DNA of 64,000 nucleotides from Kriegella aquimaris (GCF_900103215.1 NZ_FNGV01000006.1:62001-126000); one strand, 5' to 3'; positions 36,560 through 45,246 are shown, counted from the first letter of the stretch. Notes: generated from the letters alone by a model not told the origin. Numbers and translations: made by a program.

Positions 36560-38554
36560 ATGAACGCATTTATAGTTAGGCCCTTTGGGGAAAAGAACGG
36601 AGTGAATTTTGACGAGGTGCAAGCAAAACTTATTCTGCCTGCATTAAATAAGGCCGGTATAAACGGTTGTACCACAGGCGTTATCTTAGAGGCTGGTAAC
36701 ATACGCCAAGACATGTTTCAATTATTGCTTACCAGCGATTTGGTCATAGCTGATATATCAATTCATAACGCCAATGTCTTTTATGAACTTGGCATTCGTC
36801 ACGCCTTACGCGCCAAGAAAACATTATTGATCCGCTGTCGTAAAGATGAGGTTCCCTTTGATTTGAAGACGGACCGATATTTGGCGTATGATAATGGTAA
36901 TCTGGGAAAGGACGTTGATTTGTTGAGCGAGAGCATTAAGGCAACAATGCGATCGAACCAGCCCGATAGCCCGGTTTTTATGATGCTCCCTAAACTCGTT
37001 TCGCAAAACCCGGAAGATTTTTTAGCGATCCCAGCAGATTTTTCCAAAGAAGTATATGTCGCCAAAAAAACGAAAGATCAAGGCAAATTGGCCTTACTTG
37101 CCACCGAAGCGGCATTTTTCTCTTGGGAGTTACCTGCGCTACGGATAATTGCCGATATTCAATTTAGGTCAAAACTCTATGAAGATGCTAGACAGACTTG
37201 GGAAATAATACGAAAAAGGAAGGCTAACGATATTGAAGCCAATGAACGCTTAGCGACTATATATCATCGATTGGCAGAAAAGGAAACAAAGAATAATCCT
37301 GAGATTGCGGAGCAATTGTATGCCTTGTCCGATGAAGCCATAGATTATTTATTCAAAGAGTTTAGTACGCTTGATAAAAACAAACGAGCCGAAGTATTTG
37401 CCCTCAAGGCGCGCAACGAAAAAGCCAAGTGGATAGCCCAGTGGATCGATTCAGATTCTGAATTTAAAGCGTCTAAAGCACTCCGGCCTCAGGCATTACA
37501 TGACGCTTACAAAAACTATTCTTTGGGTTTTCAAGAAGACTTGAACCACTATTATTCGGGAGTGAATGCTTTGGCGATGCTTAAGTTAATCATTTCATTG
37601 GCAGATAGTGAACCTGAGATGTGGGAAGCGAAATATGGTGATGAAGCTAAGAGTACCTTGCTGACATACAAAAAAGAGTTCAATGATTTGGCCATGGTCG
37701 TTGATTGGGCCGTTAATTCAGAAAAAAAAGCATTGGAGCGCAACAATCAATCTGATCCTTGGGTAAATATGACCATTGCCGATTTGGCGCTTTTGACCAG
37801 TGACAATCCTCAACGCGTTGCCCATCTCTACTATACAGCCATTGAATCCGGTTCGGGATTGAACTTCGATGCGGCCATGCGCCAATTGCATTTATATAAA
37901 GAGTTACAAATCATGACCGACAATGTGACGGCAGCCTTAAATGAGTTCCGAGACATACTAGTGAGTGAAAATGTCGAAACAAATAAAAAGGCAATTGTGT
38001 TCTCCGGTCATATGATTGACAAGGAAGGTCGTAAGGAACCCCGTTTTCCTAAAGAGCGGGAAGGAGCGGTTCGCGAAAAAATAAAGAATAGTGTAAAAGA
38101 AATTTTGGGCAACGAAACACCCAAAGATTTCATTGGTATAGCTGGGGGGGCCTGCGGCGGAGATATCCTTTTTCATGAGGTTTGTAAAGAGTTGGGTATC
38201 AAAACCGGATTATATCTCGCCTTGCCAAAAGAAAAATTTATAGGTGAGTCGGTACGATTTGCAGGTAATTCATGGGTCGATCGGTTTTATGCGATACACG
38301 ATGATGCAAATACGCTGGTTCAGCTATTGTCAAACGATATGGACTTACCGATTTGGCTACAGGGAAAAAAGGACTATACTTTTTGGGAGCGAAATAACCT
38401 TTGGATTTTAAATTCAGCCCTTTCATACGGTGGTCGTAATCTTACCTTTTTAGTGTTATGGAATGGAAAAGAGGGAGACAATCCGGGAGGTACAAAACAC
38501 ATGATAGAAGAGGCTGACAAAAGAGGCGCCAAAAGTATTGTTATCAGCCCTTGA
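36560..38554 (+). CDS. Deoxyribosyltransferase-like / TPR / SLOG-like three-domain protein
   Basis: 664 residues. The N-terminal about 130 residues form a nucleoside-2-deoxyribosyltransferase/TIR-like fold (MNAFIVRPFGEKNGVNFDEV, LVIADISIHNANVFYELGIR). The middle (about 170-460) is helical with TPR-like units (LATIYHRLAEKET, DPWVNMTIADLALLTS), resembling the DUF4071/TRAFs-binding type. The C-terminal about 180 residues begin KKAIVFSGHMID and contain GIAGGACGGDILFHEVCKEL, a glycine-rich nucleotide-binding loop like SLOG domains. SLOG domains are proposed to sense or make nucleotide derivatives, so this is a good candidate for the sensor or signal-maker acting on patatin or SLATT. It starts 12 bp after the patatin gene. 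Confidence 0.75.
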   Translation: MNAFIVRPFGEKNGVNFDEVQAKLILPALNKAGINGCTTGVILEAGNIRQDMFQLLLTSDLVIADISIHNANVFYELGIRHALRAKKTLLIRCRKDEVPFDLKTDRYLAYDNGNLGKDVDLLSESIKATMRSNQPDSPVFMMLPKLVSQNPEDFLAIPADFSKEVYVAKKTKDQGKLALLATEAAFFSWELPALRIIADIQFRSKLYEDARQTWEIIRKRKANDIEANERLATIYHRLAEKETKNNPEIAEQLYALSDEAIDYLFKEFSTLDKNKRAEVFALKARNEKAKWIAQWIDSDSEFKASKALRPQALHDAYKNYSLGFQEDLNHYYSGVNALAMLKLIISLADSEPEMWEAKYGDEAKSTLLTYKKEFNDLAMVVDWAVNSEKKALERNNQSDPWVNMTIADLALLTSDNPQRVAHLYYTAIESGSGLNFDAAMRQLHLYKELQIMTDNVTAALNEFRDILVSENVETNKKAIVFSGHMIDKEGRKEPRFPKEREGAVREKIKNSVKEILGNETPKDFIGIAGGACGGDILFHEVCKELGIKTGLYLALPKEKFIGESVRFAGNSWVDRFYAIHDDANTLVQLLSNDMDLPIWLQGKKDYTFWERNNLWILNSALSYGGRNLTFLVLWNGKEGDNPGGTKHMIEEADKRGAKSIVISP

Positions 38555-38604
38555 ATTCGGGTAAAAAATATTGCAGAATAACCAACCAAGTTAAAATTTT
38601 AAGT

Positions 38605-39021
38605 ATGGAAGCAGAAGACTATGTAACAGAACGCCTAGATGCCCAGCAGAAATGGTATAGCAAGAAAAGTGGTATTAACAAGGATTACCATAACCGCATG
38701 AAAATTGCGACGATTATATGTGCCGTTCTGATCCCTTTGCTATCTGGCCTTGAATTGTTTGGGGTAATAGCGGGAGCATTAGGTGCCGTGGTGGCCATAT
38801 TGACTTCCGTTTCAGGGGTGATGAAATTCGAACAAAAGTGGATCAATTACAGAACTGCTTCCGAACGATTAAAACGAGAGAAACTTCTTTGGCAGACCAA
38901 AACCCCTCCTTATGACAAAGACAAGGCTTTTACCCTGTTAGTGACACGGGTAGAGACTATTATAAATGTTGAGAATGGTGATTGGGGCGATTATATAGCC
39001 AGTAAGGAAAAGCCAGAGTAG
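38605..39021 (+). CDS. SLATT / DUF4231 two-helix membrane protein
   Basis: 138 residues from ATG 38605; an upstream in-frame ATG at 38551 lies in the previous stop region and is unlikely. A short cytoplasmic N-terminus (ERLDAQQKWYSKKSG) precedes two adjacent membrane helices (about residues 32-74: IATIICAVLIPLLS, VIAGALGAVVAILTSVSG) and a conserved helical tail (FEQKWINYRTASERLKREKL). This is the SLATT architecture, a family proposed as pore-forming effectors controlled by SLOG or nucleotide signals. Its place directly behind the SLOG-like protein is the classic arrangement. Confidence 0.88.
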   Translation: MEAEDYVTERLDAQQKWYSKKSGINKDYHNRMKIATIICAVLIPLLSGLELFGVIAGALGAVVAILTSVSGVMKFEQKWINYRTASERLKREKLLWQTKTPPYDKDKAFTLLVTRVETIINVENGDWGDYIASKEKPE

Positions 39022-39268
39022 TAGCTTCATTCGAACGAATATTTATAATCTCGCGTACACGCTTCCTTTTCACTTTTCCAAGTTTATCTTGGTGATTACA
39101 ATGCTACAGCTATGGCAATCCATCCCCTCATTTTAATTGCTAAAAAGAGCGAAAATTTTATTTTCTGTATATTGGGGCGCTTTTTGGCATGAAATTGCGT
39201 TGACTATAAAGTAGATAATGTTATTTCTATATGCTAGCCTCGCTTCTATGAGTTATAAAAATTCCCCC

Positions 39269-39598
39269 ATGAAATTTGAAATATCAGAAAAGTTGGCCAT
39301 TGTACAGGCCGTTGATTCGGTCATCCTCGCTGATGGCAAGGTACATAATGGTGAAATAAATGCCCTTAGTGAATTGATGTATCGAATTGATTTCGAAACC
39401 AATTTTATCGTACAGGCAAGAAATGTAGAGCCTGAACAAGGTATTGTTATTTTAGATGGTATGCCAGATATAAAAAAGCAGGCTTTGGCTGGTATTTTAG
39501 AGGATATGGCGAATGCCGATGGCTTCTTCCATGAAAAAGAAATGACGCTTATACGAGGCATATTGGCCTCCATCGGCATTGGTCGTGAGTTGAATTAA
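39269..39598 (+). CDS. TerB-like acidic protein
   Basis: 109 residues from ATG 39269 (in-frame ATGs at 39218 and 39248 are alternatives). Resembles the TerB tellurite-resistance helical domain: AIVQAVDSVILADGKVHNGE and MANADGFFHEKEM show the two Asp-Gly/Glu metal-binding repeats. TerB domains bind Ca2+ or other metals and often occur with membrane and nucleotide-signalling proteins in stress or phage defence. It follows the SLATT gene after about 250 bp, so it may have its own promoter; the gap shows no other gene. It is probably the last gene of the island. Confidence 0.65.
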   Translation: MKFEISEKLAIVQAVDSVILADGKVHNGEINALSELMYRIDFETNFIVQARNVEPEQGIVILDGMPDIKKQALAGILEDMANADGFFHEKEMTLIRGILASIGIGRELN

Positions 39599-39658
39599 TG
39601 GCGTAGTACCATAACCATAACATTTTCAAATATCAAGATGGGCTGGGCCAGCGTATTC

Positions 39659-40969
39659 CTAGAGGTCTCTAAAGACGCCGTTGAGCATCACTTTTTCGAC
39701 CGTATTCATAGCTTTGAGGTCATCCAACGGATTTTGGCGCAATAAAATTAAATCGGCAATCTTTCCTTTTTCGATACTTCCCAGTCTTTCGTCTATTCTA
39801 AAAAATCGCGCGTTCTGAAGCGTTGCTGCGCTAATAACTTGCATGTTGGTCATTCCTGCCTCTTTCAACAGCTCCATTTCCCGATAATAAGCATTTCCCA
39901 AATCTGCATAGGGTACAAAGGTATGAGAGCCTACAACAATCTTGGCGCCTCCTTTTTTAGCTTTCCCTACAAATTTAAGCATATTGGCAAACCCATTGAC
40001 TTCAACACTGTCGCCTTTATCACTTTGGCGTTCAAAGACGGCCAATGTAGGACTAATGAAGGTTTCATTTTCTACCAAGAAGGGTATAATAGAGTCGACT
40101 TTGGCATTGTTGTCAATATCTAAAGTATTCCATACTTCATATCGACCCCTTCCCCGTGCACCATTATCGCCCAGAATTAGGTTCTTATAGTCTTCGGCCT
40201 CCCGCGGTGAAAGTAGTGCCGTACCGAACGAGGTAATATGTTCAATACCATCTAGGCCGGCATTGATCGCATCAATGGCATTGGTAATTTCTAGATGAGC
40301 TGTGACGGGTAGGCCTCTTTTAGCTGCGGTTTCGCAAATGGTTTGAATCATTTCGGTGGAAATTCTGAAATATACTTTAATGGCCGTAGCACCCTCGTCG
40401 GCAAATTTATTTACTGCAATCTCACCTTCCATGGCATCTTGAATAAGGTAAGAATTTTTAGGATATGCCGGCGGATAACTGTCAATATGTGGCCCGGTAA
40501 GGAACAACCGTGGGATAGCTTTTCCCGATAGACGGGCATCATCATAGGAAGCATTCCAGGCCCCTGGATCACGCACCGAGGTCACCCCTTTTTGTAAGAA
40601 CATGGTGGTCATTTTTTCAGAGTCCCCATGAAAATGAGCATCGATAAGACCCGGAAGGAGTGTCATTCCAGTGGCGTCAAAGATTTTAGCGTCTTCCGGA
40701 ATTTCATCTTCAGACGCATTTCCTACAAAATCTATAGTATTGTTTTTAACGATGACCAAGGCATTCTCAATAGGTTCTGAACCGTTACCGTCAACCAAGG
40801 TCGCACCAGCGATGGCAATGGTCTTATCTCCTTCCCTGATTTCATTGGTATTCAATGAATAGAGGGGCTTTACCACTTCTTTTATAATGGTTTCCTGCTT
40901 TGTCTGAGGCTGCTCAGCACAAGACACAGCTAAGATCAGGCAGATAAGATAGGTTGGTATGGTTCTCAT
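39659..40969 (-). CDS. Amidohydrolase-family lipoprotein
   Basis: 436-residue lipoprotein (lipobox AVSC) of the metal-dependent amidohydrolase superfamily, imidazolonepropionase/prolidase-like group. Metal-binding DAHFHG, the Lys of AIKVYF (usually carboxylated), TAHLE and GIEHI are present. The final Asp ligand, usually in a GTD motif, is replaced by GSH (VVGSHTFVPYAD), so the metal site may differ. The C-terminal SIEKGKIADLILL closes the barrel and beta-sandwich. Substrate unknown; family members cut cyclic amides or X-Pro dipeptides. It is convergent with the TerB-like gene and is a single-gene unit. Confidence 0.88.
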   Translation of the reverse strand: MRTIPTYLICLILAVSCAEQPQTKQETIIKEVVKPLYSLNTNEIREGDKTIAIAGATLVDGNGSEPIENALVIVKNNTIDFVGNASEDEIPEDAKIFDATGMTLLPGLIDAHFHGDSEKMTTMFLQKGVTSVRDPGAWNASYDDARLSGKAIPRLFLTGPHIDSYPPAYPKNSYLIQDAMEGEIAVNKFADEGATAIKVYFRISTEMIQTICETAAKRGLPVTAHLEITNAIDAINAGLDGIEHITSFGTALLSPREAEDYKNLILGDNGARGRGRYEVWNTLDIDNNAKVDSIIPFLVENETFISPTLAVFERQSDKGDSVEVNGFANMLKFVGKAKKGGAKIVVGSHTFVPYADLGNAYYREMELLKEAGMTNMQVISAATLQNARFFRIDERLGSIEKGKIADLILLRQNPLDDLKAMNTVEKVMLNGVFRDL

Positions 40970-41087
40970 TTCGAAAGGTGTATGGTTTGTAGTTGGTCGT
41001 ATGAAATTACAAATTCGACTAAAGATAAGGGTAAGTTTTATTATATGGCTATTCTAGTTTATTTGTTCTTGTTTAGTGTTTTGGATA

Positions 41088-41885
41088 TTACTCTGCAAAA
41101 GAACTTTTGGCATTAGAATGTATGGGGACATATTTCTCGATTATATACGGCGTTATCTCATCTAGCGTTTTTCCGCTAATAGGATGCAACCCCGGAGCGG
41201 TAAAATATTCTATTTCCCCTTTCTTAGTTTTGTGGTACCATATCAAAGGTCGATTGGTGTCTTCGGAAAAGAAAGTCGTGGCCATGGTAACTTCAATTTT
41301 TTTAAAATTGGAAAACCGTATGCGATCAAAAGGTTCGACTTGGGTGCCGTATTTTGAATACGGACTTATACCACAAGCGATTTCTTCATAATGGGTTTTC
41401 GCCCAGGTCATGCAACGGTTTTCAACAGAAATTTGGTGGTTGTTTGTAGTTTTTGACCATAGGCTTATGAGTATGATTGCTCCAAGTACAATTGAAATCG
41501 TAAATGATAATTTCCATTTGTTACTGCGCTTGGTTGTTTCACGCTTAGGAGAATTTAGAAGGATCTTTTCTTGATTCTTATTGTTATCATTCTTAGTGTT
41601 GTTACTGACTACTTGATTCTTTTTTACATACTCTTTATAGCCTTCAATCCCCAAATAGGTACAGAATAAATCTACGCTTTCAGCAGAGGGTCTACCATAT
41701 TTTCTTTTGTTATTGATATATCTATCGTAGGCCCTTTCCAGTGTTTTGGCATTTATACGATTATATTTCTCGTTTAGTGTATCGGCTATGGCTTTGGATA
41801 AAGCACTTTTAGCATGGGAAACGCTTTCAATTTTGGCTTTCTCAAATGCTTTTCGAACAATTTCACCGATTCTTTTGTCTTCCAT
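41088..41885 (-). CDS. Membrane-anchored putative DNA-binding protein
   Basis: 265 residues from ATG 41885 (an ATG at 41927 is in frame, but EDKRIGEIVRKAFEKA is the better start). The N-terminal about 95 residues are helical and basic (KALSKAIADTLNEKYNRINA-type region with TLERAYDRYINNKRKYGRPS, then SVDLFCTYLGIEGYKEYV). This looks like a divergent HTH or a sequence-recognition domain seen in other Bacteroidota membrane proteins. One transmembrane helix (LSFTISIVLGAIILISLW) follows a Lys/Asn-rich linker, then a periplasmic domain with two Cys (CMTWAKTHYEEIACG). Family not recognised. It could be an anti-sigma-like or direct membrane regulator. Confidence 0.6.
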   Translation of the reverse strand: MEDKRIGEIVRKAFEKAKIESVSHAKSALSKAIADTLNEKYNRINAKTLERAYDRYINNKRKYGRPSAESVDLFCTYLGIEGYKEYVKKNQVVSNNTKNDNNKNQEKILLNSPKRETTKRSNKWKLSFTISIVLGAIILISLWSKTTNNHQISVENRCMTWAKTHYEEIACGISPYSKYGTQVEPFDRIRFSNFKKIEVTMATTFFSEDTNRPLIWYHKTKKGEIEYFTAPGLHPISGKTLDEITPYIIEKYVPIHSNAKSSFAE

Positions 41886-42272
41886 TGCATTAAAAATACA
41901 AATTTTAAACGGACAAATATTCGACACAATACCCAGCAGACTCTTTATTTAACGGGTGTCTAAAAGATGTCTAAAACAAGTCGATTCTTTGTCTGTAATA
42001 CTCTTTTGAACTTCCATTTAATTTGTCCTCAAGAATGATTTTCGCCGTGTTAAGCTAACATAGCGATTCTAGAAAAAATCACTCTTACGGAAATCCACAA
42101 TGCGGTCGGTGATTAATCCGACGAGAAGTAAGTTATGAGCTACCGCATTTGGATTTCTACTTCTCGAACAAGGGAGACGTCTCTTCACTTTTTAGCGCGA
42201 TAAATCATCGCAGAATTCACGGAGTATTAACTCGGACGGCCACTGGCATGTCCAATTTTTAAGATAATAATT
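41886..42272 (+). other. Structured leader with interleaved inverted repeats
   Basis: This 387-bp gap holds two crossing repeat pairs. GAAATCCACAATGCGGT (42090-42106) pairs with ACCGCATTTGGATTTC (42142-42157), and CGAGAAGTA (42122-42130) pairs with TACTTCTCG (42158-42166). The order A-B-A'-B' is that of a pseudoknot. A competing hairpin GTCGG/CCGAC lies at 42105-42122, and a 10-bp palindrome GAGACGTCTC at 42174-42183. It may be the 5' leader RNA or a regulator-binding region of the small lipoprotein and kinase genes. Confidence 0.4.
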
Positions 42273-42428
42273 ATGAAAAAAGTAATCATAGCCGTAATGG
42301 CATTAGTTTTTAACACGTTCCTATTTTCTTGTACCGACGACTCCATTGCAGAAAGCGATTCTCTTTATGAGACTCAGGCAACAGAGGGCGACGATGGAGA
42401 TGTAGATGATGGAAGGGGCGATGGTTAA
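42273..42428 (+). CDS. Small 51-residue acidic lipoprotein
   Basis: Short gene starting ATGAAAAAAG and ending GGTTAA. The product begins KKVIIAVMALVFNTFLFSC, an SPII signal with lipobox LFSC. The mature part is about 31 residues, highly acidic (ESDSLYETQATEGDDGDVDD), ending GRGDG. It is followed by a strong terminator and then the histidine kinase. No known domain. Similar small Asp-rich lipoproteins next to TPR kinases may exist in related genomes; a role as a surface ligand or signal for the kinase is a guess from position. Confidence 0.7.
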   Translation: MKKVIIAVMALVFNTFLFSCTDDSIAESDSLYETQATEGDDGDVDDGRGDG

Positions 42429-42452
42429 TGCCATCGACCAATAATGAAGCGA

Positions 42453-42478
42453 GCCATATCTTCGGATATGGCTTTTTT
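42453..42478 (+). terminator. TTCG-loop intrinsic terminator
   Basis: GCCATATC-TTCG-GATATGGC followed by six T. A perfect 8-bp stem with a stable tetraloop, 24 bp after the small lipoprotein stop. It lies inside the frame that would open at ATG 42444, which argues that the kinase starts at 42513. Confidence 0.85.
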
Positions 42479-42512
42479 ATTTTATTACATTTATAGTCAA
42501 ACTAATTTTGAC

Positions 42513-44474
42513 ATGGCATATGCCCGCGTTTTCTTCTTGATGATTTTGTTGGCTTGCATTGGATGTAAGAATTCGGAGGATTCTGAAACTTCAAAAATGA
42601 ACGACAATGGAATTCAAGAAGTTTTGAAGCACAGTAAGAATACCGAACTTGATTTTGAGCAAAGGTTGAAATGGATCGATAGTGCTTATGCGAACAAACA
42701 AAAAACTGCACTAGATAAATTAACGCTCGCCCTTCTTTACGATAAGAGTGCCCTTCACTATAAATTAAAGCAAATGGATAGTGCTGCATATTATGATGCA
42801 CTATTGTTTAAAAAGTCAAGTTTGCTGGGAGACGACTATTTTGTAGGAAGAGCAAGTCATCGATTGGCATATGATTTTAAAAATCGTGGTGTTTATGATA
42901 GCGCCTATTTCTATTATAACATTTCAAAAAATGCTTTTCAGAATTTAAGGGATAGCAGTCAAGTGGGCAGACGGTTGTTGAGTATGGGGCTTATTCAAAA
43001 AGATCAAAACGATTTTTTCGGAAGCAAGGAAACCCTGACCGAAGCTTTGCAATTCCTGAATCAGTATAATGATACCAAATATATTGCTTCTTGTTTCAAT
43101 GCACTCGCCACCAATCATAGAAAACTCTTGAATTATACCGATGCCGTTGACTACTATTCGAAAGCAATAGAATTCACCGATTCGGAAAATGACAATTTAA
43201 TCTATGCCAATAATTTGTCCGCTACCTATATCGACCACGGGGCATACGCAAATGCCATCGGCCTACTGCAAAAGGTGTTAAAGGATTCGTTACTGCAGCA
43301 AAAACAAAGGGAATATGCCAGGGTCGTTGATAACCTGGCCTACGCCCAATGGTTGTCTGGGGACAATGATACCCCAAATAGTCTTTTCCAGGCTCTGGGC
43401 ATCAGAATTGCCGATGGTGACAAGCGCGGGCAAATAGCCAGTTATACCCATCTGGGGGAATACTATGCGGCAAGCGATCTTGAAAAGGGCCGCGCCTATT
43501 TTGATTCGGCAATTCGGTTATCTAAATCGTTAAGGATACCGAGAGCCGAGCAAGATGTTCTAAAATTCCTTATTGACTTGAATCCTAAAAATATAGCATT
43601 CAGAGACCGGTATACCTTTCTACAAGACAGTATGTATGCCCAAGAGCTCAAGGTAAAAACCCAATTTGCCAAATACAAATACGACGATAGGTTAAAACAA
43701 GAATCGATACTAAGGCTTCAGACCGAAAAAGCGGTTCAAGAGCTTGAAGTGGTCAAAGAACGAAACTATAAGATAACCTTTGTTTTTGCCTTTTTTGTCG
43801 CTTGCCTGGGGCTAGGATTTATTTATTACTACTTCAGACAACGAACTAAAGACCTTAAGAAGAAGGCAACCTACTTAGAGCAACGTAATAAAATTGAAAA
43901 GTTGGAAGCCGTTTATGAGACCGAAGCACAATTATCGAGACGGCTTCATGATGATTTTGGGGCGCAACTGAACCATACAATGCTTTTAATTCAGAACAAT
44001 ACCGAAAAATCGATACTACTTGATAAGATAGATGGTCTTTATCAACAAAGCAGAGACTTTTCTAGAGAAATCAACAATGTCGATACGGGAGCCTCTTATA
44101 AAGACGAACTTTTTGAAATGCTTAGGTTGCAAACACCGCCAACAACAAAATTATTTACTACAGGAAGTAAAGAAATCGACTGGTCGGTAATAAGTGGATT
44201 GAGTAAAACGGTGCTTTATAAAGTACTTCGCGAAATAATGATGAATATGGCGGCTTATAGTGAAGCATCTCTGGTTGCCATAACTTTTAATAGGGATGTA
44301 GATTTCTTGCAAGTCAAATATTCCGATGATGGGGTAGGGGCTTCCGAAGAAGCGCTGAATTCTAAAAATGGACTACGGAATACGGAAAAGCGTATTCAGG
44401 CGATTGACGGAACAATTATATTTGAATCGGAAAAAGGAAAAGGATTTAAGGTGGAGATCAACATCCCGAATTAA
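42513..44474 (+). CDS. TPR-sensor histidine kinase, NarL-type (HisKA_3)
   Basis: 653-residue lipid-anchored sensor kinase. ATG 42513 is chosen over 42444 because it begins an SPII-type leader (RVFFLMILLACIGC) and leaves the terminator outside the gene. The periplasmic part has about six TPR units (LAYDFKNRGVYDSAYFYY, NNLSATYIDHGAYANAIGLL). A membrane helix (YKITFVFAFFVACLGLGFIY) and coiled coil lead to the phospho-acceptor box LSRRLHDDFGAQL (His about 479). The ATPase shows REIMMNMAAYSEA (N box), SDDGVG and KNGLRNTEKRI. The partner response regulator starts 14 bp downstream. Confidence 0.9.
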   Translation: MAYARVFFLMILLACIGCKNSEDSETSKMNDNGIQEVLKHSKNTELDFEQRLKWIDSAYANKQKTALDKLTLALLYDKSALHYKLKQMDSAAYYDALLFKKSSLLGDDYFVGRASHRLAYDFKNRGVYDSAYFYYNISKNAFQNLRDSSQVGRRLLSMGLIQKDQNDFFGSKETLTEALQFLNQYNDTKYIASCFNALATNHRKLLNYTDAVDYYSKAIEFTDSENDNLIYANNLSATYIDHGAYANAIGLLQKVLKDSLLQQKQREYARVVDNLAYAQWLSGDNDTPNSLFQALGIRIADGDKRGQIASYTHLGEYYAASDLEKGRAYFDSAIRLSKSLRIPRAEQDVLKFLIDLNPKNIAFRDRYTFLQDSMYAQELKVKTQFAKYKYDDRLKQESILRLQTEKAVQELEVVKERNYKITFVFAFFVACLGLGFIYYYFRQRTKDLKKKATYLEQRNKIEKLEAVYETEAQLSRRLHDDFGAQLNHTMLLIQNNTEKSILLDKIDGLYQQSRDFSREINNVDTGASYKDELFEMLRLQTPPTTKLFTTGSKEIDWSVISGLSKTVLYKVLREIMMNMAAYSEASLVAITFNRDVDFLQVKYSDDGVGASEEALNSKNGLRNTEKRIQAIDGTIIFESEKGKGFKVEINIPN

Positions 44475-44488
44475 AAACGATTTATACC

Positions 44489-45154
44489 ATGTTTAAAAAA
44501 GTTTTGATTGCCGAAGATTTTCAAGATACCAATAGAGGTATTGTCGATGCTTTACGCAATAAATTAAATATTCTCGAAATACAAGAAGAACTCTATTGCG
44601 ATACGGCCTTTAATAGGCTTAAGCTTGCCCAAGAAAAAGCGATTCCTTTCGAACTACTGATTACAGACCTTTTTTTTAAGGAAAGCCATATAGATAGGAG
44701 GCTTTCTTCCGGCATGGAACTTATCAAAGCGGCTAGAACCTTGCAACCCGGGTTAAAGGTCATCGTGAACTCGATGGAAGACAACCCCGTTAAAATCAAG
44801 ACACTTTTTCAAGAACAGAAAATAGATGGGTATGTCTGCAAAGGTCGGCACAGCTTGATTGAGCTGGTAAATGCCATTGACGCCATTCATGCCGATAAAA
44901 CGTATGTTTCCCCACAAATAAATTTAAGCACCGCCAACAATGTTTTTGAGTTGGATGCGTTCGACCTGAAGATTTTAAAAGACCTTGCCGATGGTTTTAG
45001 TAAAAAGGAAATCGTCGAAAAATTTAAGCGACAGAATATTTCGCCGAATAGCGAAAGCACCATTGATAAAAGGGTTGGCAAGTTATTTGATGAATTTGGG
45101 GCAAAAAACACCACACATCTTATTGCCAAACTTACCCGGGAAGGAAAAATATAA
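44489..45154 (+). CDS. Response regulator with LuxR-like output
   Basis: 221 residues: a CheY-like receiver (KKVLIAEDFQDTNRGIVDAL; phospho-acceptor Asp60 in LLITDLFF; the Lys of YVCKG) and a C-terminal HTH resembling the GerE/LuxR type (FDLKILKDLADGFSKKEIVE, then ESTIDKRVGKLFDEFGAK). Partner of the kinase 14 bp upstream. Targets unknown; the small lipoprotein gene and its structured leader are natural candidates. Confidence 0.92.
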   Translation: MFKKVLIAEDFQDTNRGIVDALRNKLNILEIQEELYCDTAFNRLKLAQEKAIPFELLITDLFFKESHIDRRLSSGMELIKAARTLQPGLKVIVNSMEDNPVKIKTLFQEQKIDGYVCKGRHSLIELVNAIDAIHADKTYVSPQINLSTANNVFELDAFDLKILKDLADGFSKKEIVEKFKRQNISPNSESTIDKRVGKLFDEFGAKNTTHLIAKLTREGKI

Positions 45155-45195
45155 ATAGCAGTTTTCAAGAAAATGGCCGAACAAAAGTAAAGTTT

Positions 45196-45230
45196 AATCC
45201 CTTACGGATATCTGTAAGGGATTGTCTTTT
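45196..45230 (+). terminator. Intrinsic terminator after the two-component pair
   Basis: AATCCCTTAC (45196-45205) pairs perfectly with GTAAGGGATT (45214-45223), followed by GTCTTTTT. Ends the kinase/regulator transcript. Confidence 0.85.
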
Positions 45231-45246
45231 TATGGGAGTAGGTTTG
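45222..45246 (+). promoter_or_regulatory. Possible Bacteroidota-type promoter
   Basis: TAGGTTTG at 45239-45246 is a perfect TAnnTTTG -7 element, ending 21 bp before the next start codon. The nearest TTG (45222-45224) is closer than the usual spacing, so the -33 element is weak. Confidence 0.35.

Noticed and set aside
42503-42510. TAATTTTG, a perfect TAnnTTTG promoter match before the kinase
   Set aside because: It lies only 2 bp before the chosen start codon, so a transcript from it would begin within the gene.
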